From NCBI GenBank assembly GCA_039199225.1, contig JBCCSZ010000044.1, positions 1-33,693 on the forward strand: DNA of 33,693 bases. The letters run 5' to 3'. A program made the translations under genes and the position numbers. This document shows positions 1-8,890 of the stretch, one piece after another (position 1 is the first letter of the stretch; the number at the start of each line of letters is the position of its first letter). Source of the DNA: JBCCSZ01 sp039199225. Lineage in GTDB: Bacteria > Bacteroidota > Bacteroidia > Chitinophagales > Saprospiraceae. Under the pieces are notes generated by a model. That model had not been told where the DNA came from, did no database searches, and was given only the letters and a program-made list of their open reading frames with translations.

Positions 1-132
1 ACTGTGTAACCATTTACAGTCGTTGATTTTTTTACAAAAATGGCACGGCCACAGCACTGCTTGCATCTCCTCGTTTGATAATAGACCCTACGAAGTACAA
101 AAACAACCAACGACTGTAAATGGTTACACAGT
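1..132. repeat. Perfect 25-bp inverted repeat enclosing 82 bp
   Basis: Bases 1-25 (beginning ACTGTGTAACCATTTACAGT) are the exact reverse complement of bases 108-132, with 82 bp between them. Pairing becomes patchy past the 25-bp arms. Each arm is itself partly symmetric (ACTGT...ACAGT). The arrangement could be the ends of a small non-autonomous transposable element (MITE) or a long structured hairpin. The window begins on the first base of the left arm, so a target-site duplication cannot be tested, and an assembly break inside a repeat is possible. The enclosed 82 bp hold no convincing ORF. The arms do not match the attC or CRISPR-repeat layouts that I checked by eye. Confidence 0.75.
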
Positions 133-399
133 CGCCTACCAGCTTTAGCTAGGGGTGTATAGGCCGTTACATGCTTTAGACGATATTGCTAGAATGGGAT
201 GTCACTTTGCCTGAAAAGAAACTAATTTTCACTTGAGCTTACTCGATATAAGCCTTTGGGAGGGGTAATATATATCAAAAAAATGAAATATTTAAACATC
301 TTACACTTAACCTGCAGTTTTGTCGCCAAATGCTTCTTCCTCAACGGACGGTCTGGGTTCCAGGGTGTGTAAGGTACTGCACAAGCCGCCTGTTGCCAA
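133..399. other. Non-coding stretch downstream of the WD40 gene
   Basis: This stretch lies between the inverted repeat and the stop codon of the minus-strand WD40 gene. I see no ORF of credible size, no clear terminator hairpin with a T-run and no repeat. It contains an AT-rich patch around 265-300. Confidence 0.5.
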
Positions 400-3300
400 C
401 TAATCGGCCTTTAAGTGCCACATCTTTACAGTCCCCTCCCGATCGCCCGTCAACAAATACTTACCGTCCGGCGAAAGGGTAGCATGGGTGGTGTAGTTGC
501 GATGTCCTCCCAGAATGCGCAGTTTCTCGGCCGTATCAACAGACCAGATGATGGCTTGATCGTCGCCACCGGCTGTCACCAACTGGCGGCCATCGGCAGA
601 AAAAGCAACATCGAAAACATCGTAATCATGGCCGCGCAGGGTGTGCAGGACTCGCCCTGTTTCGACCTCCCATATCTTCGCCGTGTTATCCCTAGCACCT
701 GTGGCGATCAACAGGCCATCCGGCGAAAATGCGACCGCATGGATTTTGGCATCGTGTGCTTCGAGCTGCCGCATCATCTCTCCTTCGCTGTTCCAAAGAA
801 CAGCCGTGCCATCGGTGCTTCCTGTCAGGTATTGCATTCCATCCGGCGAAAACGCAACCGCATTGACAGGACCTTTGTGGGGCAACTCCAACAAGGGTTT
901 CTGCTGTCTGAGGTCCCACAGCTCCGCCCGCTTGTTGAAAAAGCCGATCAAAACGAGCGAAGGATCGAAAGGATGAAAAGCCATCGCCTTTACCAAGCTC
1001 TTTGCTCCTTGGTGCATAAAGAGCGGAACGCCTGAAACATCCCAGCGGAAGACCGTATTGTCGTCCGAAGCCCCCAAGATCATGTTGCCATCCAAAGAGT
1101 TGGCAATCTCAATAATGGGACTTTTCTTTTCCTCCAATCCCTGCAGCCACTCTCCTGATACCGAACAAACCGCCAGACCACCATTGCCATTGGCCACATA
1201 GAAAGATTGTCCATCTTTGGCAAACGCCATAGCAGTCACCCGTTGTTCAAATGGGAAAATAGTTACCGGAACGGTGTAATGGATTAATAAAGATGATAAA
1301 AACAACAATCCAAAAACAGGTACTTGCCAGACCCACATTCGAAAGCGCCAAAAGAGGCTTTCTTTTTCTTGTACAAAAGGCCGGAATCGCTCCGTGAGCT
1401 TGGCATCCAATGGCTGGTACTTATTTTCGAGGTATTTGATGACCATGGCGTCGTTTTCCTTTTGGCCATAGATCAGGCGTTCCAATTCCAGTTCCAGCCT
1501 CCGGCGCTTGGCCCAGCCAGGATTTTGCAACAGCTCGTTCAGGATGATTTCCAGACGATGCCCCTTCCAAGCCATGGTATTCGGAGGTGGCAAATTCTCT
1601 TCCAGATTCAAGACCTTATGCCATTCTTTGCGCAATTCAGCCATCCAGGCAGGATATTTCTCTTCTAGCCAATCGATCAGCCCCAAGCGGATGGCTTCTG
1701 GCATTTCACCTTCGACAAACCACGGCAAGCGGACTATGGTAAAGAGGTTTTCCAGATTGAGGCGGTTGTAGCGCTTGTCGCTCAGCAGCTCTCCCACCAA
1801 CAAAGTCCAATGCCAAAACAACTGAGGCGGAATGGCACAGGCCGCTATCCATCGAAGCAGCAAGTCATTGGCGTTGTTCGCTCGATTTTCCACAAATTGG
1901 GTCTTGAGGAAATCAACGACATTGTGGCGGTTCAGGTCTTTTGGAAGCTCGATGGGCTGATAGGGCTTATCCAGCTCTGCCCATCCAAATTTCACATAGT
2001 CCAGTTCCTCTTTTGATTCAAGGGCCTCCACCAGGGAGGAAAGGCCACCTGGTGTGCAAGGCAATATTTGGAAGTGGCGCAGCAGAGAACCCTCGGTGGC
2101 TCCCCAATGCGAATGGCTGTTGGGGGTCAAAAGGACTTTGTCGCGCCAGGCATCGAAGGTATCGGCCAGGTCGGTTAAACCCTCCTTGCCCAGATCGACC
2201 AAAGCTTCTCCCTTGCTGCAGAAAATGAGTTGATGGTTTTGGTACGAATGCGCCAATTGATATAGAGGGATGTGTCTTGATCTCGATTGGTTCCAACACG
2301 ATAGTGTGTCTTTATCCAGATGAAAATATTCAATGGGCGCGCCAGCCTGCTGCAATCGCTTGATGAAATAGTTTACGAGATGGGCTTGGTGATCGTTGGC
2401 AGGCAATGTATCAAACAAAAATAAATACTGCCGGCTTGTCTTCAATTCCAGGTATTCAAAAGCGACAGCCCCACCCTTTTTGACGCTGTTCCGAACTGTT
2501 CTGGACACATCGAGCCTAGGAGAAACGGCCGACTCCCGCTGAAGCATCTGCCGCAGGTTCTTTTGGAAAATATTGCCCAAATCAATCCCCAACAAAGCCG
2601 GAATGCGAATGGTCCAGGCATGTGGCTGACCGTCGGGCGGACGATGTTCCAAAGAGAATTTTTGCCGCCTGCGTCGAATCCACCAGCCGATCAGTAAAAG
2701 CAAGCTCGCCAAAGCACCCAGCAAAATAGCCTTTTCCCAGGAAAAGTAAGAATAACCCTTGCCGATGGACAAGCTCTTGGTCACTCCCTCGATGGCTTGA
2801 GAAGGATTGGAGGATAGGATCATTGTGTCCAGGCCCGTATTGGTCTGGCTCAGCGCAGGAGGCAGGTTGCTCAGATTGGCAGTGGCTTCCAGGCTGTCCT
2901 TTTCTACAGCGGCAACAGGACTTTTGCTCAAAACCATATCGCCCTTGTAGACAATCGTAGGCTCTGTGCGATTCGCCTTTTTTTGGTCTACCAAAAACAC
3001 CAAATCCAACTGATGGCAATAATTATTGGAATAGCAAACTTGGTAGCGCAAGGGCTCATAGCCTATTTGCTTGGCCAGGCTGTTGAAGCAGATACTCGCC
3101 CCCTTGATGGAAGCTTCGATGTTTATCCTCTTAGGCTCCGCCGAAATCAAGGAAATGCTGATGGGTTCGCCTCGCTCTGCCTGCTTGCTTTCCATGCAAA
3201 AGCCAGTCTTCATACCAGCTTGCATTCCAATGAAAAGCCTTTGAGTATATGGAATCTGCTTCTGGGCCGTCCACTTATGGTAATTCACATACCCCCAATA

Positions 3301-3714
3301 AGAAAAGCCACCCAAGGAAACAACCAACAAGAGCAACCAGAGGTACAATTGCGCTTTGGGCTGGCGTACCCACTGCTGCAAGGTGGACTGCCCGACCTTG
3401 AGGACACGTTGCCAGGGACTGACTGCATTCAATGCATCTACGTTTTGCTGGTGTAAATGCAGCGAATGGCTGGCCTTGGCTTTTGCCTCATCGAATAAAT
3501 CGTAGAACTCTTGTTGCTTTTGAGGCGTATCCGCAAAAACCGGCGCCAATAGGTATTTCAAAGCATCCAGATCATCAGAAGCCTGCGCTTTGAGCAGGCG
3601 ACGCAGGCGAATGTGCTGATCTACCCCGAAGGTATATCCAGCGGATTGCCAGGAGAGGATCAACAAGGGAAGAATGTCTTCTGCCAAAAGGGAACGATGT
3701 TCGGATGTTTTCAT
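400..3714 (-). CDS. Three-TM protein: CoxE-like N-terminus, degenerate vWA-like domain, WD40 propeller
   Basis: This is an 1104-residue protein. Residues 1-100 form a helical region like the N-termini of CoxE/vWA proteins that pair with MoxR ATPases. TM segments are visible at about 122-142, 328-346 and 796-815. Residues 143-327 would be periplasmic, with four Cys between 173 and 233. Residues 401-560 start LDVSRTVRNSVKKGG and resemble the CoxE vWA entry, but the expected metal site DxSxS reads DTLPA (435-439), so MIDAS metal binding is probably lost. Residues 600-790 are helical. Residues 822-1104 hold seven WD40 repeats, enough for a closed propeller; simple topology puts it outside the inner membrane. 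The gene follows the MoxR gene by 61 bp, which implies co-transcription. Domain assignments to CoxE/vWA are by pattern, not by search. Role unknown; a conflict or stress-sensing function is inference. Confidence 0.85.
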   Translation of the reverse strand: MKTSEHRSLLAEDILPLLILSWQSAGYTFGVDQHIRLRRLLKAQASDDLDALKYLLAPVFADTPQKQQEFYDLFDEAKAKASHSLHLHQQNVDALNAVSPWQRVLKVGQSTLQQWVRQPKAQLYLWLLLLVVSLGGFSYWGYVNYHKWTAQKQIPYTQRLFIGMQAGMKTGFCMESKQAERGEPISISLISAEPKRINIEASIKGASICFNSLAKQIGYEPLRYQVCYSNNYCHQLDLVFLVDQKKANRTEPTIVYKGDMVLSKSPVAAVEKDSLEATANLSNLPPALSQTNTGLDTMILSSNPSQAIEGVTKSLSIGKGYSYFSWEKAILLGALASLLLLIGWWIRRRRQKFSLEHRPPDGQPHAWTIRIPALLGIDLGNIFQKNLRQMLQRESAVSPRLDVSRTVRNSVKKGGAVAFEYLELKTSRQYLFLFDTLPANDHQAHLVNYFIKRLQQAGAPIEYFHLDKDTLSCWNQSRSRHIPLYQLAHSYQNHQLIFCSKGEALVDLGKEGLTDLADTFDAWRDKVLLTPNSHSHWGATEGSLLRHFQILPCTPGGLSSLVEALESKEELDYVKFGWAELDKPYQPIELPKDLNRHNVVDFLKTQFVENRANNANDLLLRWIAACAIPPQLFWHWTLLVGELLSDKRYNRLNLENLFTIVRLPWFVEGEMPEAIRLGLIDWLEEKYPAWMAELRKEWHKVLNLEENLPPPNTMAWKGHRLEIILNELLQNPGWAKRRRLELELERLIYGQKENDAMVIKYLENKYQPLDAKLTERFRPFVQEKESLFWRFRMWVWQVPVFGLLFLSSLLIHYTVPVTIFPFEQRVTAMAFAKDGQSFYVANGNGGLAVCSVSGEWLQGLEEKKSPIIEIANSLDGNMILGASDDNTVFRWDVSGVPLFMHQGAKSLVKAMAFHPFDPSLVLIGFFNKRAELWDLRQQKPLLELPHKGPVNAVAFSPDGMQYLTGSTDGTAVLWNSEGEMMRQLEAHDAKIHAVAFSPDGLLIATGARDNTAKIWEVETGRVLHTLRGHDYDVFDVAFSADGRQLVTAGGDDQAIIWSVDTAEKLRILGGHRNYTTHATLSPDGKYLLTGDREGTVKMWHLKAD

Positions 3715-3775
3715 TGCTTTGGTTTAGTGCGCAAATGGGTCGATACTCAAAGGATGCAAGGGTAAAATGAGCACA

Positions 3776-4678
3776 TCATATATTATTTAACAGCTCTAGG
3801 TCTTCTTTATTTTTGGCCAGAACCGAAAAACTGGATTGCAATTTTGTCCGCTCTTCAAAAGGCAATACCGCATCGATTCTCGAAAAGTTGAAATTCATTT
3901 TCTGCAGTAGCAATACCCAGTAGATCAATTCTGCCGTGGAGGGAGATTTCCTCAATTTCAAGTTTCGGATTTTGTAGAAATAATCAATCAGCCTCCTCAA
4001 ATCTGTCAGGGGGATGTGATCAGTCTTTCGGCTCAATATGAAGAGCAACTCCTCCGGATTGGGGAAATTAATGTGGTGGTACACGACCCTTCGCATAAAG
4101 GCATCCGGCAGATTTTTTTCCGAATTACTGGTAATGATGATGATGGGACGGTTCCGGCTATCAGCTTCGAAAGATCGGTTGATTTCAGGCACTCGAAAGC
4201 TTAGGTTTTCAATGGCAAACAGGATGTCGTTTGGCAAGTCTCTGGGCGCTTTATCAATCTCATCGATCAGTACCAACAGGCGTTTGTTGCGCCTGATGGC
4301 CTCCCCAAGGGCATTGTAATGGATGAATCGAGCCTCCACCTGTTCAGGACTCAGCACATCTTTTTGGTTTTGGCTGTATTGAAAATGGCCAAGTGCGTCG
4401 TAGGTATAAAATAAATCGGTTGCAACGGAGCTGGTTTGGGCGTTGAACACCAAGGGCTTACCCAATTGGAAAAAGTGCGCAATGTGGTAGGCCAGTTGGG
4501 TTTTGCCCGTTCCAGGTTCTCCGGTAACCAAGAGCGGTTGCCCCAGAGCCAGGGAGACATTGACGGCATTTTGCAAAGCATTAGAAGGCGTGTAGAGGAC
4601 GGGATCGTTTAGTTTGTCATTGACAGAAAAGTCGGGTAACTCAGCAGTTCCCTCTTTCTGATATAGCTCTAAATTCAT
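3776..4678 (-). CDS. MoxR-family AAA+ ATPase
   Basis: This is a 300-residue cytoplasmic ATPase from the ATG at 4678. An in-frame extension to 4828 exists, but its residues look non-conserved and Cys/His-rich, so I start at MNLELYQKEG. Walker A is GEPGTGKT (53-60), Walker B LLVLIDE (134-140), sensor 1 IITSN (181-185), and an arginine-finger-like MRRVV follows (195-199). MoxR ATPases usually act as chaperones that remodel or insert cofactors into partner proteins, often vWA/CoxE proteins encoded next door. Here the downstream gene encodes a membrane protein with a degenerate vWA-like domain, which fits a dedicated client or effector. The two genes are separated by 61 bp on the same strand. Confidence 0.9.
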   Translation of the reverse strand: MNLELYQKEGTAELPDFSVNDKLNDPVLYTPSNALQNAVNVSLALGQPLLVTGEPGTGKTQLAYHIAHFFQLGKPLVFNAQTSSVATDLFYTYDALGHFQYSQNQKDVLSPEQVEARFIHYNALGEAIRRNKRLLVLIDEIDKAPRDLPNDILFAIENLSFRVPEINRSFEADSRNRPIIIITSNSEKNLPDAFMRRVVYHHINFPNPEELLFILSRKTDHIPLTDLRRLIDYFYKIRNLKLRKSPSTAELIYWVLLLQKMNFNFSRIDAVLPFEERTKLQSSFSVLAKNKEDLELLNNI

Positions 4679-5060
4679 GTAAGTTGTTGTTTGGTTCGAT
4701 GTCTGACAATGCTGCTCAATGTACGAATGGCCATTCAGGGAGCATTTTGCGTTGTGATAAGCTGCAAAAGTAAAACAAATATTAGAACGCTCAGGTTCCA
4801 TTTTCTCACAAACTGCTAGGAGGCTCAAATGCAGATAAGGGAAAAACTACCCCCATATTTATGATAAAAGAAGGAAATAACATTCTTATACCTACTTCAA
4901 AACCAACTATTTGCATTCAAAAAACCAAAAAAAAGATTGGCATTTTAGCGGGATAATCCACGTTTTTTGTCCTTCCTTTTATTTGTAAAATAAAGCTCGG
5001 TGACTTACTTTACAATCAAAGCAACTGACCTTTCAGAATTATAAACTGCAACACTTATTC
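4679..5060. other. Divergent intergenic region between moxR-like gene and cas6
   Basis: This 382-bp AT-rich region must carry the promoters of the minus-strand MoxR unit and the plus-strand cas6. I found no ORF worth calling apart from the unlikely N-terminal extension of the MoxR gene (4679-4828). No repeated unit that would make a CRISPR array is present. A TTTATTTG at 4978-4985 is a loose match to the Bacteroidota -7 element TAnnTTTG, but I see no well-spaced -33 partner. Confidence 0.45.
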
Positions 5061-5837
5061 ATGCGTTTGACGCTGCTACTCCAACACCGCTCGGGGCAAA
5101 CACTCCCCATCAATTATCAATGGTTAATTTCCTCTTGGATTTACCGAACGCTCGAAAAGACCAATCCAGCCTTTTCAAAATGGTTGCACGACCACGGATT
5201 TGGCTACGGCAAGAAACGCTACAAGCTGTTTACCTTTGGTCAGTTGCGCCCTCGCAAATTCGCCATTGGCCAAAGCCAAACCTTTGTGCTGAAAGAAGGG
5301 CCGACGCGATTGGATTTGTCTTTTGCCGTACCAGATGCCTTACAACATTTCATCATCGGCCTATTTGAGGGGCAGGACTTCTACCTGAGCAGTGGTGTTT
5401 TCCGGGTGGATTTTCGGGTATTGGAAGTGCAAATGAAGCAGGCGCCTCGTTTTCAAGACCACATGCGGTTCCGACTGCTCACCCCCATCTGTGTCAGTCG
5501 CCGGGGTATCCATGAAAAATATGCCCAATACCTACATCCGGCAACAGAAGGCTATGCCGACATCCTGATGCGCAACCTACTCCATAAAAGCCACTCGCTC
5601 CAACCGCAACCAATGGCCGTTGGAACGGAGCCTTCTCCCCTGGATTTTGATTTCCACTTTCGACCCATTAGCCAGGTGCGTTCCAAATTGCTCAGAATCC
5701 ACGGGAACAATATCCGTGGCTATCAATTCGATTTCGAAGCCAGCGCCCCACCCGAGCTATTGCGAATGGGGTACTACGCTGGCTTTGGCGAAAGAAACAG
5801 CAACCTGGGAATGGGCATGGTCAACGTGCTGAAATGA
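5061..5837 (+). CDS. cas6: CRISPR-associated endoribonuclease Cas6
   Basis: This is a 258-residue RAMP-fold protein of normal Cas6 length. Cas6 cuts the CRISPR precursor transcript within each repeat to give mature guide RNAs. Family features that I can see: the N-terminal strand MRLTLLL, INYQWLISSWIY as the first helix, the FTFGQL segment (57-62), His43 and His45 in the region where the catalytic His often lies, and the C-terminal glycine-rich loop GFGERNSNLGMGMV. The start is the first ATG of the frame. It runs tail to tail with the permease gene (4 bp apart). No cas1, cas2, Cas10, Cascade gene or array is in the window, so it is an orphan here. It may serve an array elsewhere in the genome. 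Confidence 0.88.
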   Translation: MRLTLLLQHRSGQTLPINYQWLISSWIYRTLEKTNPAFSKWLHDHGFGYGKKRYKLFTFGQLRPRKFAIGQSQTFVLKEGPTRLDLSFAVPDALQHFIIGLFEGQDFYLSSGVFRVDFRVLEVQMKQAPRFQDHMRFRLLTPICVSRRGIHEKYAQYLHPATEGYADILMRNLLHKSHSLQPQPMAVGTEPSPLDFDFHFRPISQVRSKLLRIHGNNIRGYQFDFEASAPPELLRMGYYAGFGERNSNLGMGMVNVLK

Positions 5838-5841
5838 GCCC

Positions 5842-8208
5842 CTACTCGCTTCGGAGGCTGTCTACCGGATTCGTTAGGGCTGCCCTGATGCTTTGCAGGC
5901 AAACAGTCGCAAAACCAACACCCAGCATAATCAGGCCAGAACCTAGAAAAACCCACCAGGCCATATTGGTGCGGTGCGCAAAATCGGCCAACCAATGACT
6001 CGATAGGACATAACCAAAGGGGATGGCAATCAAAAAGGCAATGCCTACCAACAGCAAAAAGTCCCGACTGAGTATGCCTATGATGTTGCCAACCGAGGCA
6101 CCCAATACCTTACGAATACCAATCTCTCGGGTCCGCCGTTCCACTGTAAAGGAGGTCAAGCCAAACAGCCCTAGTAAGGCGATGAACAGGGTCAACAGCG
6201 TCGAGTAAAGAATGGACTTCCCAAAACTCTGTTGCTCATTGTATTGTTGCTCAAAATCTTTATCCAAAAAGGTATGGCGCATCGGATGCGTCGGCTCGAC
6301 TTGCTTCCAAAGCTGTTCCACCGCAGCAATGGTTCCCGGCATATCGGCTGTCGACAGCTTGATGCCCACCAGATTGCGCCAGGGACGGGCATTCATCACC
6401 AAAGGATCAATCTTGCTGCCTAGGCCCCGGAAGTGGAAGTCTTTGACCACACCGACAATGGCTCCATAGGTGGTATCGCTTGCCCATTTGAGCCGATGCC
6501 CCACCGGATCGTCGAGTCCATACTGACGGACAAATTCTTCATTGACAATGAAATTATTGACACTATCTGCCCCAATGTTGTGGTCGAGAAAACGTCCCTG
6601 GACCATTTCCAGATCAATCGTTTTTCCAAGATCGGCATCGCCAAATAGTACCCAAGGAGAGATATTTTCATCCCGCCCTTCCAAAAGCATATTCCAATCT
6701 GGCAAAAAGTAACCGGGAAGGCTCGAACAAGTCGTTACCTCCTCGACCCCAGGGATTTGCTTAAAGGTCGTTTTCATGGCAGCTACGCGACGGGGCGTCT
6801 GCCCTACGTTCATAGGAATGACCATCACTTGATCTGGCTGGAATCCCAGGTCTTCATTCATCATAAAATTCACCTGGCGATAGACAAAAGCCATAACAAT
6901 CAACAGGGTGATGGATACGGCAAATTGCGTGGTGACCAATACCTTTCGGAACATTCCCTTGCCCCCACTTTTCATAAAGCTGGACTTCAAGGCCGTCACT
7001 GGCTGGTAGGACGACATGATGAAGGCCGGATAACTGCCCGCCAACAGGCCCGTTAGCAAAGCCAGGACAAAGGTGCCAAGGATGATCCAACCTGGCTCGT
7101 CCATCAAAGAGGGCATGGACCTTCCGATGATTTCATTGAAAAAGGGCAGACTGACCTCTGCTAGCAGCAAGGCAAAAATAGCTGCCAAGGTGGATTGCAT
7201 GATGGATTCTGTGATAAACTGGGTCGTCAACAAGCCTCTCTTGGCTCCGACGACTTTCTTGACGCCAACCTCGCGGCTGCGCTGGCTGGCCCGGGCGGTG
7301 GTCAGATTGACGTAATTGATCATGGCTACAAACATGACGATCAAAGCAATGAATCCAAAGATGTATATATTTCGAATGCTTCCCAGAGATTCACCCAGGG
7401 TCATCCAGCCTTCTGATTTCAGATATATGTCATTGAGCGGCTGCATTTTCCAGCGGTAAAAATTCTTGGCGGTTGGCGTGTAGCCATCGGCCAAATACTG
7501 TTGACGGACCAGTTCATTGACATCCTTTTCTACTTTTGCAGCCAGCTGCTCTGGATTTGCATTTGGCTTGAGTCGGGCGTAGGTTGCTCTGTTGTTGCCA
7601 ATCCAGGAATTGCCATACCAAGTAAAGCGCGTAAAAATATCAGCATCGATGTGGGTCGGTTCGCTGGATCGATCGACCACTCCTTGAATCATGTACTCAT
7701 CAGTACCATCGTAGGTGATGAGTTGCCCAATGGGATTGGCGTCTCCAAAAATACGTTCGGCCAAAACATCCGAAATGACCATGGAACGAGGCCCTTCCAG
7801 CACAGTTTGCGGATTCCCTTGCTTCAAATTCATGGCGACAACGCTGAAAAAGGTACTGTCGACATTTGCCGTATGCTCTACGTAAAAGTTATTACCAGCA
7901 TAGCTCAGCAGGCGCTCGCCGGAAGGAAAATAGCCAGAGGTACGCTCCACTTCCGGATAGTCGTTGGCCATTTTTTCGGCCAGCCTACCAGGCGTCCAAA
8001 CGGTTTCACCCCGATTGCCAATCCGGTAAACCCGGTAGGTACGATCGCTGGCCTCCATCCAATTGTCATAGCTGAATTCGCTGCGAATGAAATTGGCAAT
8101 CAAAATGACCAATGCCATACCCAGGGAAAGTCCAAGAATGTTAATAACGGAAAATACTTTGTTTCTGGCTAGCTGTCGAAAGGCGATTTTTAAGTGATTT
8201 TTGAACAT
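5842..8208 (-). CDS. FtsX/MacB-like ABC transporter permease
   Basis: This is a 788-residue inner-membrane protein with the duplicated FtsX layout typical of Bacteroidota. TM1 (20-40) precedes a periplasmic MacB-type domain (43-280). TM segments follow at about 281-300, 330-350, 375-395 and 421-442, then a second extracytoplasmic domain (445-660) and TM segments at about 668-688, 715-735 and 752-772. The two FtsX loop signatures are SREVGVKKVVGA (about 312) and TREIGIRKVLGAS (about 693). Such proteins couple ATP hydrolysis by a separate ATPase to periplasmic mechanotransmission, export or lipoprotein handling. No adjacent ATPase gene is present. A candidate sigma-54 promoter and upstream operator repeats lie in the 222 bp before the gene. 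Confidence 0.92.
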   Translation of the reverse strand: MFKNHLKIAFRQLARNKVFSVINILGLSLGMALVILIANFIRSEFSYDNWMEASDRTYRVYRIGNRGETVWTPGRLAEKMANDYPEVERTSGYFPSGERLLSYAGNNFYVEHTANVDSTFFSVVAMNLKQGNPQTVLEGPRSMVISDVLAERIFGDANPIGQLITYDGTDEYMIQGVVDRSSEPTHIDADIFTRFTWYGNSWIGNNRATYARLKPNANPEQLAAKVEKDVNELVRQQYLADGYTPTAKNFYRWKMQPLNDIYLKSEGWMTLGESLGSIRNIYIFGFIALIVMFVAMINYVNLTTARASQRSREVGVKKVVGAKRGLLTTQFITESIMQSTLAAIFALLLAEVSLPFFNEIIGRSMPSLMDEPGWIILGTFVLALLTGLLAGSYPAFIMSSYQPVTALKSSFMKSGGKGMFRKVLVTTQFAVSITLLIVMAFVYRQVNFMMNEDLGFQPDQVMVIPMNVGQTPRRVAAMKTTFKQIPGVEEVTTCSSLPGYFLPDWNMLLEGRDENISPWVLFGDADLGKTIDLEMVQGRFLDHNIGADSVNNFIVNEEFVRQYGLDDPVGHRLKWASDTTYGAIVGVVKDFHFRGLGSKIDPLVMNARPWRNLVGIKLSTADMPGTIAAVEQLWKQVEPTHPMRHTFLDKDFEQQYNEQQSFGKSILYSTLLTLFIALLGLFGLTSFTVERRTREIGIRKVLGASVGNIIGILSRDFLLLVGIAFLIAIPFGYVLSSHWLADFAHRTNMAWWVFLGSGLIMLGVGFATVCLQSIRAALTNPVDSLRSE

Positions 8209-8298
8209 AGTCGGATTGGTATTTAAAGGTTCCGGTTATAATGTCATCTGATTTAAATCCGATAATTTTTTCCAGATGATTGAAATCAACCAAAAGTT

Positions 8299-8315
8299 TC
8301 CAACGACTATGCCAA
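8299..8315 (-). promoter_or_regulatory. Candidate sigma-54 (-24/-12) promoter of the permease gene
   Basis: The minus strand reads TTGGCATAGTCGTTGGA. It matches the sigma-54 pattern TTGGCAC-N5-TTGCW with the correct 12-bp GG-to-G spacing, but has G for C at the -12 position. Transcription would begin near 8288, leaving a leader of about 80 nt to the ATG at 8208. The operator repeats about 70-110 bp upstream fit the enhancer position of NtrC-type activators. Found by eye; not tested. Confidence 0.4.
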
Positions 8316-8377
8316 CAAGACAATCAACTCACTGTCAATATTTTACGCATAAAAAAATATCCATCCTCTCTAAAAAG

Positions 8378-8425
8378 TGTCCGAAAATGAACGGTCTTGT
8401 CCAAAAATGTCCGCTTCTGAACAGG
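8378..8425. promoter_or_regulatory. Repeated TGTCC/GAACrG operator array upstream of the permease
   Basis: Two copies of the dyad TGTCCG-N5-GAACrG occur at 8378-8394 and 8408-8425, with an extra TGTCC half-site at 8398. The TGTCC half-sites are 20 and 10 bp apart, close to whole helical turns, which suggests cooperative binding of a dimeric activator. A 16-of-17 match to the first copy recurs at 17886-17902 (minus strand). Confidence 0.5.
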
Positions 8426-8430
8426 CTTTA

Positions 8431-8847
8431 TCAAAGGGAGGCTTTTACAGAGTGGTAAGTCAGCGCCAAGCGGATGCATTCCTTCAAAGCAGTTACAGGA
8501 ATTTCCGCCTCTAACTGGAATAAAATGGCGCGATTGTTTTCGTATTCGAATAAGTCTCCATAGCGCTTTTTAAAGGTCGGCACCAGCTTGCTGGTACATT
8601 TAAAATACATGGCGTATTGGTCGGGAGCCTTGGCTTTCCAATCAATTCGAATGGTACTTCCTTTCTTTACCAAATAGCTGGGTTCTCCCCATTTCAGGCT
8701 TTCTTCCATCGCTTCGATGGTTTCGATCTCGGTGGCCATTTCGATGATGAGCTTTCGCAAATACAGCAGCTTCGCTTTGACCTTTTGGGGATAAGTCCGA
8801 AACTTCAAAGCGACTTCGGGTGTCTGCTTGATTTGTAGGTCTTTCAT
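8431..8847 (-). CDS. DUF1801 (YdhG-like) domain protein
   Basis: This is a 138-residue small cytoplasmic protein from the ATG at 8847. An in-frame extension to 9039 overlaps the 3' end of the FG-GAP gene and looks spurious. The segment from KFRTYPQKVKAKLLYLRKLI through the WGEPSYLV motif (the usual WG-PSY signature) to IRIDWKAK and the C-terminal ALKECIRLALTYH matches the DUF1801/YdhG fold. The biochemical role of this family is not firmly established. The gene follows the FG-GAP gene by 43 bp on the same strand, and may be co-transcribed. The operator array at 8378-8425 lies just beyond its 3' end and belongs to the next gene. Confidence 0.8.
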   Translation of the reverse strand: MKDLQIKQTPEVALKFRTYPQKVKAKLLYLRKLIIEMATEIETIEAMEESLKWGEPSYLVKKGSTIRIDWKAKAPDQYAMYFKCTSKLVPTFKKRYGDLFEYENNRAILFQLEAEIPVTALKECIRLALTYHSVKASL

Positions 8848-8890
8848 ATCATTTTCCAGAAGTATCGTTTTTCCGAACGCATGAAACAGC

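Noticed and set aside
1..132. Integron attC site
   Set aside because: The arms lack the RYYYAAC and GTTRRRY core sites at the expected ends, and no gene cassette or integrase is visible.
5029..5052. Cas6-adjacent sequence resembling part of a CRISPR repeat (ends CTGCAAC)
   Set aside because: It is a single copy with no regularly spaced second copy, so it cannot be called a repeat.
7501..8172. 223-codon plus-strand open frame
   Set aside because: It is antisense to the FtsX permease, whose domains are clear; no domain is seen in the opposite frame.
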